From positions 1-64,000 of the forward strand of contig QVRM01003998.1 of assembly GCA_003439945.1 (NCBI GenBank): a stretch of DNA of 64,000 bases, written 5' to 3'. Position numbers and translations under genes: made by a program. The notes under the pieces are model-generated. The model made no database searches and had not been told where the DNA came from. It was given only the letters and a program-made list of their open reading frames with translations. The DNA is from Dermanyssus gallinae. Its lineage: Eukaryota; Arthropoda; Arachnida; Mesostigmata; Dermanyssidae. Position 1 is the first letter of the stretch. Each line of letters starts with the position of its first letter. Below, piece after piece: positions 23,606 to 34,590 of this stretch.

Positions 23606-24600
23606 GTGGTTAACTAAAGCTTTCTTTTCTTCTTTTGTCAGTACTTCTCACTTGGCATCGTTTTCGAGATCTTCTTGTGAACATAATCAGCCAGCGAAGT
23701 GAACGTGTAAAATAAATCAAAGAATTGCCAATACATTTAGTGTACATTACCTTTACATTTGAAAAGTCTATACAAAACTAGCCCAGTAAACACCATCTAG
23801 ATGACTCGCAGTGAGAACATTATCCACTATTTTATGATCGAACTGAGCGTTTCACAGCATTACGAGTACAGTATTAAAACGTATGACATGGGATAATAAT
23901 ACACATTTTAATTTAATGCATCATTTTAAATGCAAGTCAACAGTGAGAAGATCAAGTCTAGACCCTGATGAGTAGGCAAGTAGTATCGCATGAGTAGGCG
24001 AGCGCATGAGCTAAGATAGTCAATTTGCCGAACAGATTGCTCTATTTATCGATAAACAGACGGCTCTGTTTACCGATGAACAGAAGGCTCTATTTATCGA
24101 TGCTATAGAGTCGATGGGCATAATTTGAGATCGCCAGTCAATTTTCAGGAGAATGATTTTGTGAAGAGAAAACAGATGCACCGTCACGCGAGTGTTTGCG
24201 CCCAATATTTGTCCCTAAAGCAAATTTCAGCATGACGTATGCTGTTATTAAACCATATCTCACACATGACAATGACGTCAGTGTCATAACAAACAATAAC
24301 TTTCTAAAACATCTTTTGCATTTGATTTAGCAGCTGATCTGGAATTGAAGTAGAGACATTTAACTGATCGTCGATATCTTCCCCCGACGGCCCTGTATCA
24401 GCTAACGTAGGAAAGAGCCGAGCTACAACATCACCGTCAACCGCGATTAATTTATTCCTGGAGCATTGCGACTAAAGTGCGGCATTACCACGGTGCCGGC
24501 CTAATCCAGACAAATTTTGGCGGGCTACCCAGCATAGACGGAAGGCGTTGATTCAGATCGGTTTGCATTAGCAGACAGCCCACTCACAATAGAACAAAAA
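23606..24600. other. Intronic sequence; three 24-bp tandem repeats
   Basis: No gene is seen. A tandem repeat of unit length about 24 bp (AACAGA..GCTCTATTTATCGAT) occurs three times at 24031-24101. The 24400-24600 stretch leads into the mariner, but I could not find a terminal inverted repeat there. Confidence 0.6.
24031..24101 (+). repeat. 24-bp tandem repeat, three units
   Basis: Units at 24031-24053, 24054-24077 and 24078-24101 differ by a few substitutions. Confidence 0.85.
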
Positions 24601-24604
24601 CGCA

Positions 24605-25676
24605 TTGACATCATGGACGGCCGCCGCAACCTGGGCCCATAATATGACCGAAGAGCAACCGTTATCAAATTGCTTTGTGCCGGACATCGGCCAGCCGAAA
24701 TCGTCAACATCACTGAATTTTAAAGGGCAACGGTCTACGACATCGCCCGACGCTACAGATGCAGAAGAGACAGGGCTAGGTAGTGCAACATCTGGAAGCA
24801 AGATTCACAACCGCCGACGAGAAGTGAAGACGCCAAAAGTAATCAAAATAGTGCAAAGCTGCGTTTTTAAGTATCCAAGTCTATCGATGCGCCGTTTAGC
24901 GATCAAATTCAATATGAGTGATTGTTCTACATGTCGGATTATCAACAAAAAACTGCGCTACAAGTCTTACACGTTTAAAGTCAGACAGATGTTGTCTCAG
25001 GCCGCGAAAAATAAAAGGATGACTTGCTGCCATCTCATCCTCACGTTTTTGAGACACGAAATGGCGGGACATCTTCAATTCCTCTCCGACAAAAAATCTT
25101 CACCATTGACCAAAAACATAACCCGAAAAATAACCGGTGGCTCGCAAAGAACCCTAAGGATGTACCAATCGTGCATAAAACCAAACATCCTGCCAGTGTG
25201 CACGTCATAAGTGTTGTGTCGAATGAAGGAGACGTGATGTCCCCACACTTTTTTGACAGACACGAAACCGTAACAAAGGAAATGCATTTACGTGTTCTGC
25301 GAAACGTGGTAAAACATGGATTGATAGAGCGTCCAATGAAAGACAATATGTCTTTCAACAAGACGGCGCTCCCGCCCACACCAGTAATCTCGTCCAGGAT
25401 TGGCTACGGGGCAACATGACGGCGTTCTGGGACAAAACGATATGGCCCCCTAGCAAGACAGACTTGAATCCCCTGGACTTCTATGTATGGGGCGTTGTTG
25501 AGCAAGAGACTAACATGTCTCGACATGCAAATACAGAAGCGCTACGTAGAGCCATTGTCGAGTCGTTCAAGAATCTCAATCCGCTAACTTTGAAGAAGGC
25601 CTGCGGGCGCTTTCACGCCAGAATTAAAAGTGTAATTGCTACTGGTGGTGGCTACATTGAATAAAAATGTTCCTCG
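24605..25676 (+). mobile_element. mariner DNA transposon of the DD37D (maT-like) type, defective
   Basis: A cut-and-paste transposase remnant. An N-terminal helix-turn-helix can be read as IKLLCAGHRPAEIVNI...VYDIARRY (about 24664-24755). RRLAIKFNMS and KVRQMLSQAAKNKRM follow. The first catalytic Asp lies in LSDKK (25088-25090), the second in QQDGAP (25362-25364) and the third in NPLDFYVWG (25476-25478). That leaves 37 residues between the last two, the spacing of the maT/DD37D group. Frameshifts between the HTH and the core, after LSDKK and near 25310-25350, plus stops, inactivate it. The end GGGYIE is at about 25660. It sits in the large intron before the last receptor exon. Confidence 0.88.
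24830..25664 (+). pseudogene. mariner transposase pseudogene
   Basis: The catalytic region can be read in three frame segments: 24830-25115, 25085-25310 and about 25320-25664. All three catalytic Asp codons are preserved. HASVHV-type and VVSNEGDVMSPHFF motifs are typical of mariner. The usual length of such a transposase is about 340-350 residues; the remnant covers most of it, but no continuous frame exists. Confidence 0.85.
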
Positions 25677-26426
25677 GGAGTGTACCTAACGGCACGTAAA
25701 AATATATCTTTATCTATAGACAAATTGCGAAACGCGCGATGACGTTTAGTCCGGATTTAACTGACGCACTCTGTATGTTGGCGAACGAGATGTTGTTGAA
25801 AACAGGACGTGGTGGTACAGTTGCAGGACTAAAACGACAGCAAAGCGGGTTTCGACTGGTAGCTTTGCCGTGCTATGTTAGGGGATGCGCCAACTTCGAT
25901 AGAGCAGTTTGTTAGTAATCATGACGGTTCTGGATTTCAGTTGCTTAATCTTTTATCACAAGCTAACCGCAGACCAAGTTGACTTTAGTGGAGGTCCTCC
26001 CAAAAGGCAGTTAGTCCTTGTTCTTGGGAAAGAACAACGTTGGTTGAAACTTCACATGCCCGCCACACCACATTCGTGCGAGCGGAACCCAATTCCAGTC
26101 CGGGCCATTTCAGCAAAGCACACATCCCACGGAGTTCATGGTCCATCAAGAATGATAGCCGTGTACGAAGACAGTAGACGGTAAGCACCGTGCACGCATG
26201 AGATCAGTCACAAAATCAGAGTCCAGCACAAACGGCCTAATAACTTGACAGAAGTAAGAAGCATTTGAACTGAATTACCATCGCACAACAGAAACACCGA
26301 AGTGAATACCAAGCTAATAACTTATCATAGTTATATTATGCAATGTATGTCAACACTCATGCACAATAGACATTACTACGATTGTGTTTATTTTTGCGCA
26401 GTCGGAATAGTTACAAGAACACTTAC
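25677..26426. other. Intronic sequence without a recognised element
   Basis: Sequence between the mariner and the receptor exon. An open frame at 25909-26184 has no family signature I recognise. No element is supportable. Confidence 0.45.
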
Positions 26427-26540
26427 ATCTTCCATCCAAAATATAGGCAATAATATGTTGGGTAGTCGCTCCGCGTCTAAAGAGTGTAGTTTCATGCTGA
26501 TTTGAGCTCGTAGCCTCATGTCAACTGTCATACCTGATCC
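26427..26540 (-). CDS. CD36 / class B scavenger receptor, penultimate exon
   Basis: A 114-bp exon, phase 0 at both ends. The acceptor is TTTTTGTATTCCAG before GGATCAGG; the donor is the consensus GTAAGT after ATGGAAGAT. It encodes 38 residues: GSGMTVDMRLRAQISMKL, then about ten residues, then ILLPIFWMED. The pattern of a TG-M-x-V block, RLQ-like I-S-M-K-L and P-I-x-W-hydrophobic-E/D is the end of the CD36 ectodomain just before the second membrane helix. In known family members this part closes the beta barrel next to the membrane. Confidence 0.9.
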
Positions 26541-28059
26541 CTGGAATACAAAAATAAACAGATGAATCAGAAGATCCAAATACACGTCTGGTTAATTTTA
26601 TACGTTAAAGATAAACAAATATATCTAGCATTAGGCTAAAATTATCTTCAATAATAAAGTAAGATAATGTCTTACACGGCTTTCGCCGAAGCCATGATGT
26701 AGCTAACCACTTCCCTAATTGGGCGGTCCCACACGAACGTAAGGACCGCGTACCCCACTTTCCAAATAAACTCGCAGAACAGCGTGTGTCCATTCGTTTC
26801 ATAGACTCTTGACTCTAATACGAACCAGATCTTTCTCCAGAAATATCTTACATCTCATACTAGTAGGTTCTGTTACAGCATCTTATTTATCCGGTACGCC
26901 CTAACGTTAACGCCGACAGCTAATGCCCGCTAGCCTGACCTTAGCGCTCCCCGATGTTTCGCGGCCCGCAGTGGCATTTGCACCTAAACAGACGCTGCGC
27001 ATGATTGGGTAACCGAAGTTGGGGCCTTCGACTATCCCTGACACTACTCCACTATTTAGCATAACCAGTGCTAGGTGCAAGCATGGCCTTTAGCCGTGCG
27101 ACGTGTTTTAAATGTGACGTTCCGCTAACTCGGCTATTATCGGGAGCAAGGGTAAGATGATTACAGTCTATCCACTTAGCCACCTCCGATCAGATGTCGG
27201 TGGTCACGCCTTGCTAGAAATCGGGTCCCAGAATGGAACCCCGTGAGACCAGAGCAGCAACCCTGTACTCTTGCCCCTCTGCACTGAGACGTTATTTATT
27301 TACTTTAGGATAGGATCATTGGGCACAAACACGAGGATATTCCCTATAGGCTTTACCTGTTTAACACGCTGAATGCTATCTAAAAGAAATCCCTATAAAC
27401 AAGTAGAGTCATTCTGCTATAAAAAAAAAAGCTGGATTTTGACTCGAGCTTTTTCATAGTTAACGTCCACAATTAATTATTGCAACCAACCGTGGGATAA
27501 CTATTTTGCGTTATGTAGTATGCGTATATTAAAGTTATGTAGCGCTCATGAAAGGTGTGTGCCTAGAAGCCAAACCACTGCAGGCACAAATAGGTTATAT
27601 ATCGCAGAAGACAAGTATGTCAAACACTTCCATAAATGCTTTCTTCAAGTCTTGTGGAAGGGACCTTATGACATTCGGTTGCTCCATGAACGTAATCCGA
27701 TTTAAATTAAACATTTTTAGAAAATGTTTCATAGTAAATATTCATGCAAGAGTGTGAGATGTTATTCAGTGCATGCTAGAATTGGTTAGATGGATTCCCA
27801 TACTCGCTAGTAACAGGTGCGATACAAGTAAGCAAAATACGTATGAAGACTAAATAGGTGGAGCACTTTACTAGTATTATTTAAGCGAGCACTGCCGAGT
27901 GTGCAAACGTATTGTAAATGATTAATAAATCATCACAATATTTTCTATACAAACTGAGGTAGCTAATTAAATGCGAGTGTCACGCACTATTTAATTAAAT
28001 AAGTACGAGTATACTTAAATTATTAACAAATACTGGTAAAGTGGTATAATAAAACCTAC
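26541..28059 (-). other. Receptor gene intron (1519 bp)
   Basis: Intron with GT (28059-28058) and AG (26542-26541) borders on the minus strand. It contains a solo 3' end of the R2-like element at 27880-27942. A poly-A run (27421-27432) and otherwise unassigned AT-rich sequence make up the rest. Confidence 0.8.
27880..27942 (+). mobile_element. Solo 3' terminus of the R2-like element
   Basis: Sixty-three bases match 46260-46322, the tail of the R2-like element, with one substitution and one indel. It includes the hairpin ATGATT-AATA-AATCAT. No coding sequence precedes it, so it is an extremely 5'-truncated insertion or a dispersed tail. Confidence 0.8.
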
Positions 28060-28264
28060 AGCATGAACTTCAATGTAAAAGTTGTGCCTTTTGGGGTCAG
28101 GATTAAGGCCACTGACGTTGGCTAGCAAAGCTGAATCTCCGTTAAGAAAGTGAGGTAGGCTAAGCACAACTGGAGTCGTGAAGTTTTGACCGAAGCTGGT
28201 AAGCGTGTTACACCGGCTCGCATCCCACGTCCCAGTTATATGTGTCGGTTGCCCGTTGAGGCAT
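28060..28264 (-). CDS. CD36 / class B scavenger receptor, exon with the PHF block
   Basis: A 205-bp exon. The acceptor is TTTTGTTTTTTACAG before ATGCCTCAAC and the donor is GTAGGT after CATGCT. It enters in phase 2 and leaves in phase 0. It encodes CLNGQPTHITGTWDASRCN, then PVVLSLPHFLNGDSALL, then VSGLNPDPKRHNFYIEVHA. The S-x-PHF...D-x-x-L...V-x-GL-P...H block is the best-conserved signature of the CD36 family. Two sequons (NFT and NVS) fit a glycosylated ectodomain. The Cys residues are likely in disulphides, as in relatives. Confidence 0.93.
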
Positions 28265-28470
28265 CTGTAAAAAACAAAATGAACCACATTACATAGTAAT
28301 ATGCTAGTGTTTTTACTAAAGCATACGAGTATGCGCTCTAATCCAAATGTGTAAGACGTGCATAAAATTATTATTTTTTATTATTATAATTTTTATTATT
28401 ATTGCGTCTATAATTTTTTACTAATTATATCATTTAATTATATTATACGCAGTACACTTTTATTATAAAC

Positions 28471-29300
28471 TTAGGTCAACCCCAGTAAACCACTGCCTGA
28501 GGGCAGCGAGCCTAGCACCGCGGCCGCATTTCCACGTTGCACTCCAATGGATATTCCTTGCAGCAGAAATTCTCCCGCCCTTTTTTCATCCTTCTCACTT
28601 GCCGCTCGTTTCCCAATTTCTATCAGGAAACGTACTGTAGATTCGCCCATGACCTCTATTGTTTCTATCGCAACTGGCTGTGCTATAAAAGTTGCCTCCA
28701 ACTCGCGATACTTCAGACGTTTTCGCTGCTCCGCTAAATTGGCAACAGCGCCTGCTGATCTCGAGACTCGATTCCTGTAAGATGGCGCCAGCGTGTCCCA
28801 CACGGTTGCGCCCCACACAAGGGCCTTTGGTTGCGCCCCACACAAGACCCTTTCCGTCTGGCCGTAGGGCTTAGTCCGTTGCCAGTCCAACTGGCTCTTT
28901 TCTGCAGGGCACGTTAGCGGAATGCAGCGCCTTTGAAATAATTTCGTTAAGCGCGGCGTAACGCGAATGTCTTCTGCAGCTCCTAGAACAGCTGAGGCCA
29001 TGCTCTCTCCTTGGCGAGACCGGTGTGTCGCAAAGGGAGCATGCATGAGGCGCGCATACGGCCACTCCTAACCGCAGGCCAGAAACTATGCGGAGTGTTG
29101 TATTGTCCAGCATTGTCCCCAGCTGCGGCGAGGGAATGGCTTGTAGCTATTTGGCGCTTAATTCATTGAAGGCTGCTAGAAGGCGTGCTTTGTCAAGTGT
29201 ATCGACTGTGCTGTCCAGAATTTTCTTATGTATGGCTTTGACTACGAAGGCGTTCAGCCAAACTGACGTGCGTCATCAAGCACCACGCGGTGGCGGGCGG
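28471..29300 (-). pseudogene. C-terminal knuckle and endonuclease of RLE family 2 copy A
   Basis: The minus strand reads LGTMLDNTTLRIVSGLRLG, then CSLCDTPVSPRREHGLSC (the C-x2-C...H...C knuckle), EPVGL, then LVWGATVWDTLAPS for the endonuclease core (relatives have WDATV, so the key Asp reads Gly), and VQRGNAAAVLGSLPSG at the end (stop near 28471). An 18-base string, GGTTGCGCCCCACACAAG on the plus strand, is repeated at 28804 and 28829 and disrupts the region before the core. One stop lies before LQAIPSPQ. Not functional. Confidence 0.75.
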
Positions 29301-29669
29301 TGATTTTCTCTTTTTTGGACTCCATGAACCGTTCTAGGAATGACTTGGCGTTCGGAGGTTAGAGATCAAATCAGCTCGTGAAAAGTAGTGATTGAGCCCA
29401 AGAATGCGGTCTGATTCCCAGACCTCCGGCTGAGGTAGGAAGGGAAGCCAGGTCCCAACTTACTTCAAATTTAACACCTATTTCACGCATTGTCGTAACT
29501 TCTCGTCAAATGGTTGTAGAATGTCTCTCTGGGCAGACGCGTCCGTGCAACGAAGAATATGAATAAGTGTCGAAAGACTAGTTCTCATTAAGTATAATGC
29601 GGGATGAGCATCCAAGGATTCCAACCTAGAACACCCAAAGATCCATAAGCTCGCACTTCCTGTTCCTTG

Positions 29670-30330
29670 CCTTAAGGGGGCAGGAAGTAAACGCCATGAA
29701 GACCAAGGCTATGAAATTCAGAAGAGGAGGTCGATTGGCTAATAAAGACGTCATACGTTTCGGCTTCATTATACTAGAACGACCTTTACTGCTCACATTG
29801 TCGAGGCGGCGCGCACAGCCCTAATTTATCTTTATGGAGAGGTAGGCCATGTCCGGCGACTGTCCGTCCCGACGGTAGTGGCGCTTTTCTACCTCAAGAT
29901 TGTTCCAGCGCTGAAGTATGGTCTTGACAGAGTATGCGAACACCTCACTCGGGCAAACTTTGGTTTGCTTGAAAGGTGTAATACAATGTACATGAAGCAA
30001 GTACTTTGCCTGTCAATGCTGGCAATAAGGGAATAATGGGCAAATAAAGTCGAACAAGTCCGACGAGAGGTCGAAAACCTGGATATTTTTAGAGCCTCTC
30101 ACCTCTGGTCTGGTCTTGCATGTGACAATCGCCACGTCTATACCAGATACATAGTTCATGGCTATCATCACCTGGTTTGTTCGAATACGAGCTTCCACGA
30201 AAAGTACACCGAGTGCGTCTGTCGACTGCTCTCAGGTGTGTACGAAGTTTTATGTGTCTGCCTGCCTGGCCCTTGCGAAAAGGCAACTACACTGCCTCTC
30301 TCAAATAACATGCCGCGAGCAGCTGACTGT
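29670..30330 (+). mobile_element. LINE fragment (plus) nested in the family 2 copy
   Basis: The plus strand gives TKAMKFRRGGRLANKD, then YLKIVPALKYGLDRVCEHLT and LLERCNTMYMKQVLCLS. This is the thumb/connection pattern (P-L-YG....L....LE+......LG) of LINE ORF2 proteins, followed by a GYHHLVCS-type Cys/His stretch. It lies antiparallel to the surrounding element. The clade is uncertain. Confidence 0.5.
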
Positions 30331-30369
30331 ATATTTGTATAATCTGTATAATCGTTTAGGTTATATGCA

Positions 30370-31090
30370 TACTCAATATGAGTGAAATAAATACAATGAT
30401 GACCTCCTGTTCAGGGCGAGTTTTGCTGAGGCCATTGTGAGGGAAGCTCCAAGAAGCTCGATGTCTTCATCAGTGCATAGCTTGATGTCAGGAAGCAGGT
30501 CCTGCGCCCGGCGCAAGCACTTGCCACGAAAAGCGTTGTCGGATGATAAATTGGGCAGCTTACACTTTGACGCGTTAAGTTGCAGCCCAAAGGTGACACC
30601 AAATGCGATTACCTTTTTCACATCACAAAACGCGGAATCAAGAGTACCGCCAATCATTTCATCGTCCAAGAACCACGGCTTAATTCTGACTCTAGAGCGG
30701 TTTGCAAATTGTCAGGAGAGCCGGGCCACAAGGGTCTCCCTGCTGTACCCCACATTTGGAAAGTATTATCTTTTTCCCCCCAAAATCGATTATATGGATT
30801 TCTGTACATCTGGTAGATTGTGGGGTAGATTGCTGGAAAGCCTGATCTGACAGTGTCGACAGTCGCGTCTCTTCTCAGGGAATTAAAGGCATTATTAAAA
30901 TCGAGTTATTTAATGCCGAGTTCATATTTACAAAGGCTCTTGCAGCGTAGAACGCAGCGTCGCAACCTCCTTTAATTTGGTCGGCTGGAACGTCTATAGG
31001 CGGTGGCGGAAAAGCCGACCTTTCTGGCATATCCGGATGTTTTCCGCTAAGTGTGCGATGCGTGTTGGAGTCTTGTGGAGCCATTAAATC
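30370..31090 (-). pseudogene. RT fragment of RLE family 2 copy A (FLDD variant)
   Basis: The minus strand has a CGVQQGDPCGP block near 30740, the active site WFLDDE at about 30675-30658, GLQLNASKCKL, and a thumb with IKLCTDEDIELLGASL. The upstream part (31084-30875) has the AAFYAARAFVN motif that precedes the palm. A plus-strand relative with WFLGDG lies at 60.9 kb. Frames are broken near 30800 and 30660. Confidence 0.7.
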
Positions 31091-31559
31091 CGTTGAGATA
31101 AGAATGCGTACTGCTGCAGAAACATCCCCTGAGCCAGGTTTGCCTGCACCTCCCGGGCTCTATGCCTATTATCGTTTCTGCTAGTCTTCGGCGCCGCGCA
31201 CTTGTTGGCAACGATGGTGGTATCAAAAGGGGAACAGTTCCTGAATCAACTGAGGTTGTCCCAAACAAGTGAACATAGTGACCTTCCTTTTACCCTTTTC
31301 CCGAGGTATAGTGAGAACAGTTGTTGCAAAGTGAGCCAGACGGAACCGCAAATAGGTAATTTGCTGTGCAAATCGACTTCATCGTGTTGGTCAGTTCGGT
31401 TGCGACTGTGGGCCTCCTACCACGCGGAACGGTCGAGAGCATGTTAAGGTTTTGGCGGACAGCGGACAGTCGTTGAACAGTGCGAGTAAAGGCAGTTGAT
31501 GGTGAGATCGCACTGTCGACTCCAAGGTTGATGGCACCGTGGTATTGTTCTGCGTCATC

Positions 31560-33370
31560 GTTGTCGCTCAGTAACGAATGTCCTGTTGTCTCGAGAAGAG
31601 GACCTCGTTGACACTAGCTGCCTCGCTACCAGTGCTTATCACAGGTGACGATGCCTGCAGTGACGTCGTCACAATAGAAGTCGCTTGTAGAGTTGCCAGA
31701 TAAGGTAGCTCCGCTATGCTCGAATTGAGCGCTGTGCGGAGAGCCAGTTCCAGCTGTCCGCGAAAACCGTCCGAAGCCACGTCAGAAGCGCCGCCAGGGA
31801 TTATAGACGGCACCGCTTGAATGAACAAGCTGGGAAGAGCATTCAAAGGAGATTTTTAAATTGCTATTCCGATTTGCGCCACTATGGCGTCGATTATAAT
31901 TGGTAGTTTTTTCTCCGTGACACATTGCACCACCTTGTCAAAGCTGTTAGTTTGAAGTAAGTCATTGGTAATCTGTTTTTACTCTTTGATCACCGTAGCA
32001 GCAGCGGGCTGGGCCTTGGGAGGCGCCGCCGGTACCTTTACCCTGTTCTGGACCACAGCAGAGAAAGACCGTCTCGAAAACGACGTTGATGGTTGAATAT
32101 CGGTAACAGGTGCGCAGATCTTTGGTACGGAATCGGGTTTTCTCTGTATGACTTTTTCAGCTGCTCCATACGGCGAAGCCGGTGCGGGCAACTGCTGTAA
32201 GTGGCTTCATGATTTGCTTTACACAAGCAGCATTTTGCCGCTTGGTTGCAATCTTTCCGAACATGGTTCGTGGAACTACAGTGGTGGCAACGAGGAGTCG
32301 TCTAGGGGCAGTCCGGCTTGATGTGTTCTAAGCTGTAGCACCGGTAACATTGGTGCGGCTCCCTATAGAGCATTACCCCGTGTGTCTTTAGGCCCAGGCG
32401 AACTTCCGTCGGGAAATAAATTCCAGAAATAGTTAGAATTACTTGGTCAGTGGCCGTAACTATACCGGTTCGGACGTCCTAAGCTCTGACTCGGAAGGCC
32501 TCAGTGACACCTAGTGACTCCAAAGCGTTAACAAAAGTCGGTGAGTGACGGATGCACACCAAAGATTTTCCCCTTTACTGCTGATTTGTGGCCGCTCGCT
32601 CTAGACTGAGCCGGGATACCTCCTGATGTTAAACTTAGCAAAGTCGCTCTGTTTTCTGCTTCTTCTGCGACGATAACGGGTTCACCGATTCGTGTAAAAC
32701 GAGGTTCCTTAACTTTTTTGTTAAGGTATTTAGCGACATAATAATCGCTTCAGGCCGCTCATTTGTTTCAATCTTTGGAGTTGTGTCCTTTCTAATAACT
32801 TTTCCACCCGCCCCAAAGACATCGAAAGCTGGAACCCGCCAACGTTCCAGCCCTCGATGTCTTCGTTGACGTGCGCCTCATTGGATATATCAGATGGCCG
32901 CGCTGTAGCCGCGCTCTTTAAGGCTTCCCTTTCATCGCCCACGTTTTACTGGAACCAGAGGATTCCGCTATAGTTGTCCACTATGTGCCGTCCTCTCCCA
33001 CTGCTCTCGTCTTTGATGGTTCCTCCCGTTGCGGTGGGCTGGTCGCTTGCCGTTTGTTAGCCGCCGCTGTTGCACCACTGTCGATGCCAGCGCCCTCTCC
33101 TCCATCATCTGTCAGTTGCGGCTGTTTTCTCTTCACCGTCGTTCCACCTGTTGACACTTTTGCTACTAGCTTAGTCTCTTGATCGGCTGCAGCGTTTTGA
33201 ACGTCTTTCGATAGGTCCGTGTCTGCGATGGAAGGAGGATCGTGATTGCTACTTGAGACGTCTGGTGTCGACATTGTTGTTGTTGCCGTTGTTGCTGTCG
33301 ACGGTGAGCCAGGTTGAGTTACCTGCCGCGATGTTTGAACCGGCGTTGGTGAATGTATCACCCCCATATC
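31560..33370 (-). pseudogene. ORF1 (gag-like) of RLE family 2 copy A
   Basis: Across one stop the minus strand shows three CCHC knuckles near 32360-32190: CYRCYSLEHIKPDC, CHHCSSTNHVRKDC and CCLCKANHEATYSSC. PHRLRRMEQLKKSYRE follows. The same order occurs in the ORF1 at 55-56.4 kb (NHEAGYSSCPHRLNRMELLKR). The N-terminal part (33370-32981) is rich in Ser, Thr and Lys. The knuckles imply RNA binding in the ribonucleoprotein. Stops near 32307 and frameshifts at 32200-32950 break it. Confidence 0.75.
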
Positions 33371-33400
33371 GACGACACTTCACCATACAAAATGTAGAAG

Positions 33401-33949
33401 CTATTGTTTGACGAAAAACAGCACTGGGCGAGTTTAAAAAACCACCAGAACACACATTTACACAGAGCTCGCTGAAAGTCGACTGCACCACTCGAATGAC
33501 AACATTCGAAAAAAGTCCATAAAGTTTTGGTAGTACTCTACCGTCTTGAAATCTTGAGTAAATCTAAAAACTGAATCCAGTCAATAGAACAAATGTCCTC
33601 GAGATCTAAGCTTTTTGTCATATTTAAAAAAAAGTATGACAGATCTAGCCAAAATTCGATTGCATTTTGATCGCAAAGCAATCGGTTTTGGTGGTAGAGA
33701 AATCATATTTAAGCCCTTCCTGATTAGTCAAGCCAGGTAGTTCTTTCGTAGTACAGCAACCTTGATGTGATATATTTGTTTTTTATTATATTAAGGTTCG
33801 AGGCTCCCATAGCGATGACTTTTTAGAATCCCCAACGGTTTACTAAACAAGGTATGACTTTCAGAGATTACCTAAATCATTTATTTGTATTTGTCTATAA
33901 CTTTGTTTAAAGTTTAATACAAACACAATAAGTGTTTGTCCGTGATGGG
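33401..33949. other. Intronic AT-rich sequence without a recognised element
   Basis: No gene signature is seen between the family 2 ORF1 and the next RLE fragment. Confidence 0.5.
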
Positions 33950-34590
33950 CTGATTTGCTAACATATTGGCCGCATTGATATGGGATACAAGGTCACAGCC
34001 GAGACGAGTACCTGCCCAGATTCGGATTGTCGCGTCGTCCAGGAGGGTGCTCACTGGCGTACTTGGAGCGTATGCGACCAGGCTCCTTTTGGCCGGAGAA
34101 CTTTTACAAGCTCCAGGTCATTACCGAAATTAATCTTACATCCCGGCAATAAAACCTAGAAGATGTGACGGTCCGGGGCCTGTGCAGTATCTCCTAAAAG
34201 ATAAATCTGACATTTGTGGGGATTCAGCCCCAAACCCAGTATCTCTCAAGTACGCTAAACGTCGTCGGCCACTATGTCTGCATCGTTCCCCAGCACGCCA
34301 TCATCCAGATACCAAATGTAAAGTGGGCTGTTGAAAAGGTCCACTCGCTCTTTATTAACAAAGCAAATCAAAGGGAGGGGGAGACAAAATATAACCTTGC
34401 TGCAGTCCCGTGGCCAAAGCTTTAGGATCATCTGGGAGGACCAATTAGAAGCGGTACGGTACGCTTGGTTGACGTGGTGCGTTTGCTGGAGGCAGTCTGT
34501 CGCGACCGCATTTAAGCCCCTCTTACAGAGTTAAGTGTGTTCTTAAAGTCAAGCTTCAGGAGCTCTTCCTCCTGGTGTTAGCCTGCTTGC
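33950..34590 (-). mobile_element. RLE family 1 copy D: RT fragment joined to the C-terminal region (minus)
   Basis: The minus strand reads LLKLDFKNTLNSVR near 34550, then IWYLDDGVLGND (about 34317-34284), GLGLNPHKCQIYLLG and LPGCKINFGNDLELV, then jumps straight to VSTLLDDATIRIWAGTRLG near 34040. The thumb is deleted. The YLDD motif is intact but the remnant cannot be functional. Confidence 0.75.

Larger units (their letters stand above)
28455..33400 (-). mobile_element. RLE family 2 non-LTR retrotransposon, copy A (degraded, interrupted)
   Basis: I read this as one old minus-strand element. The gag-like ORF1 (33370 to about 31560) has three zinc knuckles. RT parts lie at 31090-30370, the thumb with GGLGIR near 29440, and the C-terminal knuckle and endonuclease region at 29300-28471. 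A plus-strand LINE fragment interrupts it at about 29670-30330. Gene order matches the family 2 copy at 55-59.3 kb. That the parts belong to a single insertion is inference from order and strand. Confidence 0.7.

Noticed and set aside
24031..24101. Three 24-bp tandem repeats considered as a CRISPR-like array
   Set aside because: The units are directly adjacent with no unique spacers; it is a minisatellite in an intron of a eukaryotic gene.
25909..26184. Open frame of 91 codons next to the receptor exon
   Set aside because: No motif, no splice context and both strands open; treated as intronic chance.
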